Source: an uncultured Bacteroidia bacterium (GTDB lineage: Bacteria; Bacteroidota; Bacteroidia; J057; CALAJH01). Taken from it: 64,000 nt of DNA. The position numbers were made by a program, and so were the translations under genes. The number at the start of each line of letters is the position of its first letter. Positions within the stretch are counted from its first letter, which is position 1. The DNA is taken from assembly GCA_937922655.1 (NCBI GenBank), contig CALAJH010000012.1:124001-188000 (forward strand). The letters are read 5' to 3'. Below, piece after piece: positions 10,086 to 19,595 of this stretch. A model generated the notes under the pieces. That model worked only from the letters and a program-made list of their open reading frames with translations. It did no database searches and was not told the origin of the DNA.

Positions 10086-11325
10086 AATTTAAATCTTTGC
10101 CGAAGGTTTCTTGTAAAAAATAAAGAGATGTAAATGCAATAGGAATCAGAATCAAAAGCACGGCAAAGGCTCCATATAAATCTGCGTTTGGCATCCCTCC
10201 CCATACGGAAAATCTAAAAAATTGAAAAAGCAACGTTGATGGAACCAACGCACCGCGTACGATATTTGGAATCGTTGTAGCGGCGGTTGCTCGGATATTT
10301 GTGCCAAACTGTTCTGCCGCAATGGTTACGAAAACCGCCCAGTAACCAACGCCAAATCCCATGCCAAAAATTAACCCGTAAAAATGCAAATCGGAAGTTT
10401 TAGGGTTTAGCGTAAGATAATGAGCCGTAAGGACCGATGTCAAAAGGAGAAAGAAAAACACCGCTTTTTTTCGACTTTTCAGCAACTGGCTTAACAAACC
10501 GGAAGTCAAATCGCCTGCGGAAAGCCCCATATAAGCCAACATTATTGTAAATCCCGCATCCACGTCAAACGCCAGCCCTAACGACTTGGCAAATTCCGGC
10601 GATTGAAACACAAGAATACCAATAACAAACCATAAAGGAACGCCGATAAGAACACAGTTAATATATTTTAGAAGTGTATTCTTGTTTTTTAAAAAGATGG
10701 CAAGGTTTCCTTTCGCAACTTTTTGGGCGTCTAGGCTTGTGAACATTCCCGATTCATGAACGCCAAACCTAAGCGCCAAAAGTCCTAACCCCATTAATCC
10801 GCCAACGATGTACGCAACCCTCCAATTTTCAATTCCCAGATTTAGATTTAAGTTGGCTACACGGTTGGCGGCTACGGCCCCAAGCAAACCGAAAGAAGCG
10901 ATAAGAGTCGTGCCGATTCCACGCTTTTCCTTACCCATTAATTCGGAAACCAATGTAACACCCGCTCCAAGTTCTCCGGCCAATCCTATGCCCGCAATCA
11001 GTCGAAGTATTGCGTACGTTTCTATGGAATTTACGAAACCATTGGCAAGATTCGCAATCGAATACAAGAATATGGACCCGAACAGTACCGATAATCTTCC
11101 ACGTTTGTCCCCAAGTATTCCCCAAAGAAAGCCTCCAATCAAAAGGCCCGTCATCTGGGTATTCATTAAAAATTCACCCTCAAGACGAACGCTCTCGGCG
11201 TCAACGATTCCCAAACTATTAAGACTTGGTATTCTAACTACGCCGAAAAGAATTAAATCGTATATGTCTACGAAATAACCTAAGGCGGAAACCACTATGG
11301 CGATGTAAACTCCTCGCAAACCCAT
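10066..11325 (-). CDS. MFS transporter
   Basis: About 12 hydrophobic segments; GILGDKRGRLSVLFGS motif. Confidence 0.88.
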   Translation of the reverse strand: MGLRGVYIAIVVSALGYFVDIYDLILFGVVRIPSLNSLGIVDAESVRLEGEFLMNTQMTGLLIGGFLWGILGDKRGRLSVLFGSIFLYSIANLANGFVNSIETYAILRLIAGIGLAGELGAGVTLVSELMGKEKRGIGTTLIASFGLLGAVAANRVANLNLNLGIENWRVAYIVGGLMGLGLLALRFGVHESGMFTSLDAQKVAKGNLAIFLKNKNTLLKYINCVLIGVPLWFVIGILVFQSPEFAKSLGLAFDVDAGFTIMLAYMGLSAGDLTSGLLSQLLKSRKKAVFFFLLLTSVLTAHYLTLNPKTSDLHFYGLIFGMGFGVGYWAVFVTIAAEQFGTNIRATAATTIPNIVRGALVPSTLLFQFFRFSVWGGMPNADLYGAFAVLLILIPIAFTSLYFLQETFGKDLNYVEQVE

Positions 11326-11337
11326 TGTATCGCAAAT

Positions 11338-12372
11338 CTACAAAGTTTCCAGTACTTCTACAACTTTTCTATTTTCAACCGAGTTGCCAACGGTTAAACG
11401 TAGGCAATTCTCGCAATAGGGTAACGACGAAACATCCATTACTTTAATGCCCGCTGCAATTAATTTTTCATAAGCCGCACGTGCGTCGTTCAGTCTTACC
11501 ATTATAAAATTAGTTTCCGAAGGATAAATTTTTAAAATACTTGAACAAGTTTGTAACTCGTACACCCACTTTTCTCTAGCCTTATGAGATTTCGCCACCC
11601 AATCTTTTAATTCGTGGGCGAATCGTAGCGTTTGGATTGCCAATGATTGAGTAATACTGTTTATGTTGTATTTATTTTTAATAGCATTGACAATGTTAAT
11701 TATAGTTTTTGGCGAAATCATAGCCGACAACTGTAAGCCCGCCATTCCCCAAGCATAGTCGAGAGTTCTTATGCATATTATATTATTATATTTATGATAA
11801 TTGGTATAGTTTGGTTTTTTAAAGTCTAAATATGATTCGTTTATAGCTATTATTCCATTAAAGCTTTGTGTGATTTCGTCCAACACATCGTCGGGTATCG
11901 GCATGCCCGTAGGATCGTTCGGGGTCGCCATGTACAACAATTTCACTTCGGGAGTAAGAAAGCCAACGATTTTTTCCGAATTAAAAGGCTCGTCCGGATT
12001 CCAAGTGGCATATTTTAGCAAAGCGCCGTGAATCAAGGCCCGCCTCGAAAAGTTACACGACGATGGAGCTACTATTACAACCGCGTCTTGACAAGGCTCA
12101 ACAAATAAATTCAAAATCCAGTCGTAAACTTGGTCTAAACCGTGTCCTATGGCTATATTGTTCGCGTTTACCGACAATACGTTTGCCCAAGCTTCTCGAA
12201 GATTCGTTTGCAGTGAATCGGGAAAATGATTGTAAAAAGCGCCGGAAATGGATCCGTTGGAATTTTCGTTAGCGTCGAGCATAACATCGTACATTCGTCG
12301 CTCTTCGATACCCAAAATTCTGAACTGTTCGCGCTTTGAATCCCGCAATAATTCCTCTATTCCGACTTTCAT
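11338..12372 (-). CDS. HisC-like fold-type I aminotransferase homologue, probably non-catalytic
   Basis: LDANENSNG, TPNDPTG, NESYLDF, TLDYAWGMAGLQL, CLRLTVG align to HisC motifs, but the PLP lysine is Tyr; internal ATG at 12372 preferred over the ORF-track start 12432. Confidence 0.85.
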   Translation of the reverse strand: MKVGIEELLRDSKREQFRILGIEERRMYDVMLDANENSNGSISGAFYNHFPDSLQTNLREAWANVLSVNANNIAIGHGLDQVYDWILNLFVEPCQDAVVIVAPSSCNFSRRALIHGALLKYATWNPDEPFNSEKIVGFLTPEVKLLYMATPNDPTGMPIPDDVLDEITQSFNGIIAINESYLDFKKPNYTNYHKYNNIICIRTLDYAWGMAGLQLSAMISPKTIINIVNAIKNKYNINSITQSLAIQTLRFAHELKDWVAKSHKAREKWVYELQTCSSILKIYPSETNFIMVRLNDARAAYEKLIAAGIKVMDVSSLPYCENCLRLTVGNSVENRKVVEVLETL

Positions 12373-12411
12373 ACTCAAAATTGAATAATTTTTAGGTAAC
12401 GCAAGAATATT

Positions 12412-12510
12412 GGTATTTAAAATCAATACCAAAAATATATTTATAGAAAATTAGTATTAAAAAATAATAGTATTATTTTTTGTCAATATTTTGTATTGGA
12501 ATTCAATACT
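12412..12510. promoter_or_regulatory. Candidate operator array: repeated/inverted GTATT half-sites
   Basis: GGTATT-N7-AATACC (12412-12430), AGTATT at 12453 and 12469, GTATTG-N5-CAATAC (12493-12509). Confidence 0.4.
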
Positions 12511-12515
12511 TTTAA

Positions 12516-12546
12516 TTGGTTGGTGATTTGAGATTTACTACATTTG
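12516..12546 (+). promoter_or_regulatory. Bacteroidota-type promoter for gatC (TTG-N20-TACATTTG)
   Basis: TTG 12516-12518, TAnnTTTG 12539-12546, ATG at 12568. Confidence 0.75.
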
Positions 12547-12567
12547 CGTCGCAAATCAATTAATTTG

Positions 12568-12858
12568 ATGACGGACGAAAAGATATTGGATAAGTTGGCG
12601 GATTTGTCCCGATTAAGCATCGGTGAAAGTGAAAAAGAAAAGTTTGCTTCAGACCTTGCCGGCATCTTTAAAATGATTGAAAAAATTGGCGAAGTAGAAA
12701 CGGAACGATCATCGCCGCTTATTCATTTGTCCGAAACCGAAAACGTTCTTCGAGACGATGTTTGCGAACAATTAAACATTCGTGCCATTGCACTTGCCAA
12801 TTCGCCTAAAAGCGATGGAGACTATTTCAAAGTGCCAAAGGTTGTCGAAAAAAATTAA
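12568..12858 (+). CDS. gatC: Asp-tRNA(Asn)/Glu-tRNA(Gln) amidotransferase subunit C
   Basis: LDKLADLSRLSIGESEKEKFASDLAGIFKMIEKIGEVET and C-terminal FKVPKVVEKN; ATG at 12568. Confidence 0.9.
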   Translation: MTDEKILDKLADLSRLSIGESEKEKFASDLAGIFKMIEKIGEVETERSSPLIHLSETENVLRDDVCEQLNIRAIALANSPKSDGDYFKVPKVVEKN

Positions 12859-12877
12859 AGACTTGCTTCGCCAAAGA

Positions 12878-14080
12878 ATGCAGTACGGATTTTCTTTCAT
12901 TTATAAGACTATATGTTTGTTGTCTTGTTACACGTTCTTTTTTTCATGCGCCGGTAAAGAAAAAAAAGTCGTTAAATATTACGACGCAAATCAGAAGTTT
13001 CTTAGGGCTACGTATACGGTAAAAAGTGGCAACCCCGAATTGATTGAGGGAGTTTACAAAGAATATTACCCCAACGGCCGACTAAAAAACGAGCTCGAAT
13101 ATAAATCGGGAAGGCTATGGAATGTGGTTTCGCAATTCGACTCTTCGGGAAATAGACTTACGCAATCGCGTATTTCCAATGGCAAAGGTATGTTCGTAGT
13201 TTATTCTGAAAACGGCAATCCCTTGGTGGAAGTGGAAATGGAAGAGGGGCTTCCATCGGGTGAAGTTAGATACCTTTCGACCAATCGTCGCTATCGTTGG
13301 ACTAACGGCTTGCCCGATCCCGACGAAACTTCGAATAACACCGACTTGCCTTCGTTTGAAACTCAAACATCCTCGCCACAGGATTCTTTGAAAGCGGCTC
13401 AAAGCGGATTCAACATTAGTATTGCCGATGCAATCGTAAAAGATTTACAAGAGGGAAAAATAAAAGATGTATACTCGAAGTCTTACAGCAAACTTAAAGA
13501 AGTTCAATCATATTCCCAGTTTGAAAAGTACTGGAATTTTTTGACCAAGATATACGGCAGATTAAAATCATACAAACGTATTTCTTATCAACTTTCGGGA
13601 ATGGACACGGCAGGCGAAGGCCTTGAAGTGGTTTATGAATGCCAATTCTCGTTGGTGAAGGGAGCGTTATATATGACTTTTATTTCCGAAAATGCAAGGC
13701 CGGCGCTTGCCGGAATGATGATACGCGCCGAAGACTATGCACCCATCGTGGAAATCAACAATATGGGTAAAGTATACATGGAGCTTATCAAAGCGGGGGA
13801 TTACGAAAAAATTTACGCCCGTTCCTCCGCAAGATTTAAAGAGATTTCCCCTCGTAGTGCATTCGACGATATGTCCCGAAAATTGAAAGAGTTGGGTATG
13901 CTTACCTCTTTCCAGCTTTACCAACATCAAGTTGGACTGCTTGAAGGACAACTGGTCGTGGCCATGGTTTATGAGGCGACTTTTGGCGGAAAAGAATTTT
14001 TTGTCGAGGTCAGCGTGGGAGAAAGTGAATCGGGTTTTGTTTTGGAAGGTCTTAATCTTAGCCCGCAAGACGCCAACTAA
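12878..14080 (+). CDS. Lipoprotein with MORN-like N-terminal region and duplicated C-terminal domain
   Basis: Lipobox FFFSCAGKE; YYPNGRLKNELEYKSGRLW MORN-like; two similar C-terminal units beginning IVKDLQEGKIKDVYSKSYSKLKE and MELIKAGDYEKIYARSSARFKE. Confidence 0.75.
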   Translation: MQYGFSFIYKTICLLSCYTFFFSCAGKEKKVVKYYDANQKFLRATYTVKSGNPELIEGVYKEYYPNGRLKNELEYKSGRLWNVVSQFDSSGNRLTQSRISNGKGMFVVYSENGNPLVEVEMEEGLPSGEVRYLSTNRRYRWTNGLPDPDETSNNTDLPSFETQTSSPQDSLKAAQSGFNISIADAIVKDLQEGKIKDVYSKSYSKLKEVQSYSQFEKYWNFLTKIYGRLKSYKRISYQLSGMDTAGEGLEVVYECQFSLVKGALYMTFISENARPALAGMMIRAEDYAPIVEINNMGKVYMELIKAGDYEKIYARSSARFKEISPRSAFDDMSRKLKELGMLTSFQLYQHQVGLLEGQLVVAMVYEATFGGKEFFVEVSVGESESGFVLEGLNLSPQDAN

Positions 14081-14578
14081 ATGGGATTGATTGATTACTA
14101 CGAGTTGCTTGAAATCCCCGTGAATGCCACGGGCGACGAAATAACGACCGCCTTTCGTAAATTCGCCAGAATCTATCATCCCGACGTAAATCCTAGCGAC
14201 GAAGCCGAACAGAGGTTTCGCGACTTATACATGGCATACAGCGTGTTGAGCGATCCATTAGAACGAAGAAAATACGATGAACAGCTCGCCTTTGAAAAAA
14301 GAAAACGCGAAGCAAATCAATTTTCACACGACCCGTTTCCCAATCTTGGGCGTCCGCAAAGACGCGGAAGTCCGGTAGTTGGAATTGAACACGAAACCCA
14401 AGAATACAACATTATAGAATTGGAAAGACCCGTCGATGCATCGCCATCGAATTTAAGGCGAAACCTAATTCTCCACTTTGTCATCATCCTTATTTTCCTT
14501 TTCTTACTATGGTTGATTTTCAAGCTTACCACCGATCCCGATCCTATCCCGCCACGTTCGTTTTTTCGTCTATTTTAG
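14081..14578 (+). CDS. J-domain protein with C-terminal transmembrane helix
   Basis: YYELLEIPVNATGDEITTAFRKFARIYHPDVNP (HPD); LHFVIILIFLFLLWLIF. Confidence 0.92.
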   Translation: MGLIDYYELLEIPVNATGDEITTAFRKFARIYHPDVNPSDEAEQRFRDLYMAYSVLSDPLERRKYDEQLAFEKRKREANQFSHDPFPNLGRPQRRGSPVVGIEHETQEYNIIELERPVDASPSNLRRNLILHFVIILIFLFLLWLIFKLTTDPDPIPPRSFFRLF

Positions 14579-14865
14579 CGATCGTACTGTTGGTCGGTTG
14601 CAAACCCGATAAACCATATATACCGCATGAACATTTTGTCGCGATAATGACCGACCTTCATTTGGCGGAGTCCGCCGCATTTCTCTCTTCATCCGAACCC
14701 AACGCTCAAAATCTTACCGGATCTAGGTTGTACCGCGACGTACTTAACAGACATAAAGTTTCCGTGCACGACTTTTGGGCCACTTATGACAAGTATCGCA
14801 CGTCACCGAAAGACATGAACTTGTTGTATGAGAAAATTATTGAAAGATTGAACGTAACAAAGTAA
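14509..14865 (+). CDS. DUF4296-like lipoprotein
   Basis: Lipobox VLLVGCKPDKP; ACCP-like pattern IMTDLHLAESAAF...YRDVLNRHKVSVHDFWATYDKYR; overlaps the 3' end of the preceding CDS. Confidence 0.75.
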   Translation: MVDFQAYHRSRSYPATFVFSSILAIVLLVGCKPDKPYIPHEHFVAIMTDLHLAESAAFLSSSEPNAQNLTGSRLYRDVLNRHKVSVHDFWATYDKYRTSPKDMNLLYEKIIERLNVTK

Positions 14866-14878
14866 CATTGTATTTTTG
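14848..14878 (+). promoter_or_regulatory. Candidate promoter TTG-N20-TATTTTTG
   Basis: TTG 14848-14850, TAnnTTTG 14871-14878, 31 bp before ATG 14910. Confidence 0.65.
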
Positions 14879-14909
14879 CAATAGCACTATTCAATCATTG
14901 CCCGCAAAT

Positions 14910-16310
14910 ATGGAAAATAAGATTAAATTTGGTACCGATGGGTGGCGTGCAATCATTGGTGTGGATTTCACTTCCGCCAATTTGAAAATGGTAACGGACG
15001 CCACACTTTCTTACCTGTTAAAAAACAACCCCAAACCGATAGTTCTGCTTGGATACGACTGTCGATTCAACGGTAAATTGTTTGCACAAATGACGGCGGC
15101 CCGCCTCGCACAAAACGGCGCCAAAGTGCTTCTGACACCCGGTTTTGTTTCGACGCCTATGGTCTCGCTGGCCACGGTTCAACGGCGGGCGGACATGGGA
15201 ATCATCTTAACCGCGTCGCATAATCCTCCCGAATATTCGGGATTCAAACTGAAAGGTCCTTACGGTGGTCCGGCTTATCCTTCGGTTATTGCCGAGGTTG
15301 AGGCCGGAATCGGAAAGCCCAACGATTTTGCCGATGGCAACTTTGATTTTTTGGCGTCGAGTGGCAAAATCGAATACTACGACGCCGAGGCTTTGTATAT
15401 CAATCATTTAAAGTCGTCGTTTTCGATTGAAGCCATAAGCGAGTCGAATATTAATATTGCTTACGACGCCATGTATGGCGCCGGACGAAAGGTCTTTGCC
15501 AAAGTTTTTCCCGAGGCAAAGCTTTTTCATTGTGAAGACAACCCGGGCTTCAATGGACGCGCCCCGGAACCGATTGACAAAAACCTTCCCGAACTTCGCG
15601 ACTATTGCAAGAACAACAACATACCCTTTGGACTTGCAACGGACGGCGACGCGGATAGAATCGGCTTGTACGACGACCGTGGCGTTTTTATCGATTCACA
15701 CCACATTATCTTGCTTGTCGCCAATTATCTTTTGCAAAAAAAGAAAATGAAAGGCAAAATTGTCTGCACATTTTCTTGCACGGACAAAATCGCAAAGTTT
15801 GCCAAAATACATGGTTTGCCTTTTGAAGTAACGAAAATTGGCTTTAAATACATAGCGGAAATAATGGCATCGGAAACGGTGCTTGTTGGCGGAGAAGAGT
15901 CGGGAGGAATTGCGGTTGCAGGGCATATTCCCGAACGCGACGGCATTTATATCGGCATGCTCGTTCTGGAAATGATGGCAAAATCGGGCAAAAAAATTTC
16001 CGAACTCATTTCCGACATTTACGACGAAGTGGGGCCTTTCGCCGTGGAAAGAAACGATTTACACTTATCCGAAGCGGATAAAGCGAGAATTGTATCCGAA
16101 TGTCCGAGTTATCAAAAATTTGGTTCTTATTCGGTTGAATCCATCGAAAGTTTGGACGGCTTCAAATATCGTTTTGGGGAAGGTAAATGGGTAATGATAC
16201 GCCCGTCCGGAACCGAGCCCGTATTGCGCGTCTACGCCGAAGCCGAAAATTCCGAAACGGCAAAAGATATTCTGACTCAGACCATAAACACCATCATCCG
16301 CAAGGCTTAA
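14910..16310 (+). CDS. Phosphoglucomutase/phosphomannomutase family protein
   Basis: KFGTDGWRAII, ILTASHNPPEYSGFK (phosphoserine loop), DGDADRIG, RPSGTEPVLRVYAEA. Confidence 0.95.
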   Translation: MENKIKFGTDGWRAIIGVDFTSANLKMVTDATLSYLLKNNPKPIVLLGYDCRFNGKLFAQMTAARLAQNGAKVLLTPGFVSTPMVSLATVQRRADMGIILTASHNPPEYSGFKLKGPYGGPAYPSVIAEVEAGIGKPNDFADGNFDFLASSGKIEYYDAEALYINHLKSSFSIEAISESNINIAYDAMYGAGRKVFAKVFPEAKLFHCEDNPGFNGRAPEPIDKNLPELRDYCKNNNIPFGLATDGDADRIGLYDDRGVFIDSHHIILLVANYLLQKKKMKGKIVCTFSCTDKIAKFAKIHGLPFEVTKIGFKYIAEIMASETVLVGGEESGGIAVAGHIPERDGIYIGMLVLEMMAKSGKKISELISDIYDEVGPFAVERNDLHLSEADKARIVSECPSYQKFGSYSVESIESLDGFKYRFGEGKWVMIRPSGTEPVLRVYAEAENSETAKDILTQTINTIIRKA

Positions 16311-16323
16311 TTCGCTTCAAAGA

Positions 16324-17271
16324 ATGAGCAACAATCTCGTTTTGGATTGGGACGTAATTTTATCAATGTTTGAAGACGTTCCGTTTGAGGATTGGAAAAA
16401 AGCGGCGGATTTTGAGCTTAAATCCCCTTTACCTACGACACTTCAATTTTATGATTATTCGGTTGAAACACTAGATTTTACAAAACCAAACATCGTTTCC
16501 GGTTTCGGCTTTGCCAAACCCAAGCTTTCTTGCAGGTTTGACCTTTCCAATCCCGAGGTTCATCAATACATAAAGGAAGCGGCCAAAAGCGAGGCGGATA
16601 TTGTAAGGGTGGAATCGGACATGCCAAAAATTCCTTTAACCGAAGAGCTAAAAAACAATCTAAACGCCGTTTTTGACAATATCGAAAAGACACGGATTTT
16701 ATATCGTTCGTCGGTTCACGAATTCAACGAAAACAAACATGATATATTTGTAGACTACGATATTGGCTCGCATTCCGGTGAAATTGCGTTCATAAATTTT
16801 TACGCTCGCAACTTTAAGCCGTCGGCAAGATTGGAAAGTTTTGCCTTATTCATGCAGACAATGACCGAAGACGAACGGAAAAAGGTTTGCTGGCATTTGC
16901 CTACGGACATGAATTTCATTTTTTCGATTGCACATTTTCGAGCGGCCCGCAGGCTTTGGCAACATTTGTTCCAAGATACCCCTTGCCGTATTGGAGGATA
17001 CACCACCGCTTATTTGGAAAACGATTTACATCGAAATCTGATACGGGCAACGTTGCAAACGGCGGCTATGATAATTGGCGGTTGTGATGAAATTGAAATT
17101 GCGCCCGTTGCCAAAAGCGAGGAGGGACATCGTTGGGCTTTAAATATTTTCAACCTTTTGATTCACGAATCGAACCTCGCTCTTGTTGCCGATGCCATGC
17201 ATGGATCTTCGGCGGTTGAAAGCCTCACCGAATCTATTTTTGTTGATTCTTTGGCGTTAATCCGCCCCTAA
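16324..17271 (+). CDS. Short methylmalonyl-CoA mutase family protein (small-subunit-like)
   Basis: RIGGYTTAYLENDLHRNLIRATLQTAAMIIGGCDEIEIAP and SSAVESLTESI resemble MCM TIM-barrel motifs; no B12-binding domain. Confidence 0.7.
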   Translation: MSNNLVLDWDVILSMFEDVPFEDWKKAADFELKSPLPTTLQFYDYSVETLDFTKPNIVSGFGFAKPKLSCRFDLSNPEVHQYIKEAAKSEADIVRVESDMPKIPLTEELKNNLNAVFDNIEKTRILYRSSVHEFNENKHDIFVDYDIGSHSGEIAFINFYARNFKPSARLESFALFMQTMTEDERKKVCWHLPTDMNFIFSIAHFRAARRLWQHLFQDTPCRIGGYTTAYLENDLHRNLIRATLQTAAMIIGGCDEIEIAPVAKSEEGHRWALNIFNLLIHESNLALVADAMHGSSAVESLTESIFVDSLALIRP

Positions 17272-17276
17272 AACGA

Positions 17277-17840
17277 ATGGACGAATATTGGTTGATTAAA
17301 ATCAATTCAGCCCATACGCCATTCTGGGATACCTTTATGATTGGGGTTGCCAACAAATGGACTTGGACGCCTTTGTATCTTTTTTTGTCCGTAATACTGA
17401 TTGTAAAATTTCGAAGCGAGGCGTTGAAAATTTTTATTGGCGTAGCGGTAACGATTGCTTTCACCGACGTTTTGGCGGCACGGGTTATAAAGCCGTTTTT
17501 TTCGCGTTCGCGGCCCTGCCACGTGATGGAATTGCACACCCCTAGTGGATGCGGAGGGATTTACGGCTTCGTTTCCAACCACGCCGCCAACACTTTTGCG
17601 CTCTTTACCTTTCTTTGTCAATACTTTTTGCGTTTTTCACAAATTTGGCGGGTATTATTAATAGGAACTTTACTTATATTTGCATTTGTAAATGCCTATT
17701 CCCGGGTATATCTTGGGGTTCATTACCCCACCGATGTGATTTTCGGTGCAATATTCGGCATTTTCTCCGCAATTATGGTTGGATTTGTGGTAAATAGATT
17801 ATTTTCAAACAATCGCAACCTTTTGCGAAACACTTCGTAA
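17277..17840 (+). CDS. PAP2-superfamily phosphatase
   Basis: KPFFSRSRP, VSNHAAN, SRVYLGVHYPTDV. Confidence 0.92.
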   Translation: MDEYWLIKINSAHTPFWDTFMIGVANKWTWTPLYLFLSVILIVKFRSEALKIFIGVAVTIAFTDVLAARVIKPFFSRSRPCHVMELHTPSGCGGIYGFVSNHAANTFALFTFLCQYFLRFSQIWRVLLIGTLLIFAFVNAYSRVYLGVHYPTDVIFGAIFGIFSAIMVGFVVNRLFSNNRNLLRNTS

Positions 17841-17896
17841 TAGCCGCATGCCATCGCGTGCACATTTCATTCAATTATAGACGTAGATTTACGTAA

Positions 17897-18988
17897 ATGC
17901 CGATAGGTTTATTGGGCGTAGTAGCCGAGGCTTGGTTTTGGGTGGTTTTTGGCGTGCTCATAGTCGTTTTTTTGGTGCTTGACCTAGGAATTTTGAATAA
18001 AAATCCTCATAAGGTCTCGGCCCGATCCGCGCTATGGCAGTCGATATTTTGGGTCTCGTTGGCTCTGAGCTTCGGTGCACTCATTTATTTTTCTTTCCCG
18101 GGTACGGACAAGCTCTCGGCAGAAGACGCCGCTCTTTTGTACCTCACCGCTTATGTTTCGGAATATGCCCTTTCGGTAGACAATATTTTCGTCATCATCC
18201 TCATTCTAAGATATTTTCAAGTAAAAGACGAATACTACCATAAAATTTTATTTTGGGGCATTACCGGAGCAATGATAATGCGCGGTATTTTTATCCTGCT
18301 TGGCGCCAAGCTCGTTGAGCAATTCGAGTTTGTTCTTTACATATTCGGGGCTTTTTTGTTGTACTCAGGCTTTAAGATGCTTATAAAAAAGGACGACGAC
18401 GGCGAATTCGACCCCGACTCCAATCGAATTTTTCGTTTGATAAGAAAATATCTTCGTTTCACGCAGTCGCAAGGCGACGGTCATTTCACCGTTCGAGACC
18501 CTAAAACCGGAAAACGCATGTTTACCAAGCTCTTTCTGGTTTTGATTCTTATAGAAACCACCGACCTAATTTTCGCCGTGGATTCCGTACCCGCCGCTTT
18601 TGGAATCACGCGCGAACCCATGCTTTTGTACACCTCCAACATTTTTGCGGTGCTTGGATTAAGGGCCATGTTTTTTCTTTTGGCCGGCGTACTGGATAAA
18701 TTTTACTTGCTGCAACGCGGCTTGTCTTTGGTGCTAATTTTTATCGGCGTGAAAATGGTACTGGAAATCAGCGACAACATTTTTGGAAAAGATTACGAAT
18801 TTCATCTTTCGGCCAAATGGTCGTTGTTTGTGATTTTGGGACTACTCGGAGGCTCAATAATTCTGTCGTTAATTTTTCCGCAAAAAAAAAATAAAGTAAA
18901 AATTAGCGAATCGCAATCCACGCCGTCCGCCGTTAATGGCATGCCGGTTTCCCTCCCTACCGAAGTGGAAGAGTCTCAAACGGCGTAG
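17897..18988 (+). CDS. TerC family integral membrane protein
   Basis: YVSEYALSVDNIFVIILI, IETTDLIFAVDSVPAAFGIT. Confidence 0.95.
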   Translation: MPIGLLGVVAEAWFWVVFGVLIVVFLVLDLGILNKNPHKVSARSALWQSIFWVSLALSFGALIYFSFPGTDKLSAEDAALLYLTAYVSEYALSVDNIFVIILILRYFQVKDEYYHKILFWGITGAMIMRGIFILLGAKLVEQFEFVLYIFGAFLLYSGFKMLIKKDDDGEFDPDSNRIFRLIRKYLRFTQSQGDGHFTVRDPKTGKRMFTKLFLVLILIETTDLIFAVDSVPAAFGITREPMLLYTSNIFAVLGLRAMFFLLAGVLDKFYLLQRGLSLVLIFIGVKMVLEISDNIFGKDYEFHLSAKWSLFVILGLLGGSIILSLIFPQKKNKVKISESQSTPSAVNGMPVSLPTEVEESQTA

Positions 18989-18994
18989 CTTGAC

Positions 18995-19591
18995 ATGCTC
19001 GAACTTCTTTATCAACAAATCAAAGAATCGCGGCAAGTCGCCGAAACCTTCTTCACCCCCGAAAACATCAAAACCATAGAAAACGCCACGCGATTGTTTG
19101 CCGAAAGTTTTCAATTCGGGGGTAAGGTATTGACGTGCGGTAACGGCGGCTCGATGTGTGACGCCATGCATTTGGCCGAAGAACTTTCCGGAAAATACCG
19201 CAAATCTCGTCCGCCTTTACCCGCTTTTTCCGTTTCCGACCCCGGTTATTTGAGTTGCGTCGCCAACGACTTCGGTTACGAACATGTGTTCGCCAGATAC
19301 GTCGAAGCATTTTTGAAAACCGGCGACGTCTTGGTTGCTTTCAGCACTTCCGGCAAGAGTCCAAACGTTGTCAAAGCCGCCGAAACCGCAAAAAAATTGG
19401 GCATAAAAGTCGTTGCGCTTACGGGAAACGACGGTGGAAAACTTAAAGATTATACCGACATTGAAATTCGAGTTCCGTATTTTGGATATGCGGACAGAAT
19501 CCAAGAGATACACATTCAAGTGGTTCACGCTTTGATTATGGGAGTGGAAAGCATTCTTTTTCCCGAACTTTATCCCAAAAATCAAAATTAA
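18995..19591 (+). CDS. gmhA: D-sedoheptulose 7-phosphate isomerase (SIS domain)
   Basis: LTCGNGGSMCDAMHLAEELSGKY, AFSTSGKSPNVVKAAE. Confidence 0.93.
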   Translation: MLELLYQQIKESRQVAETFFTPENIKTIENATRLFAESFQFGGKVLTCGNGGSMCDAMHLAEELSGKYRKSRPPLPAFSVSDPGYLSCVANDFGYEHVFARYVEAFLKTGDVLVAFSTSGKSPNVVKAAETAKKLGIKVVALTGNDGGKLKDYTDIEIRVPYFGYADRIQEIHIQVVHALIMGVESILFPELYPKNQN

Positions 19592-19595
19592 GTTT

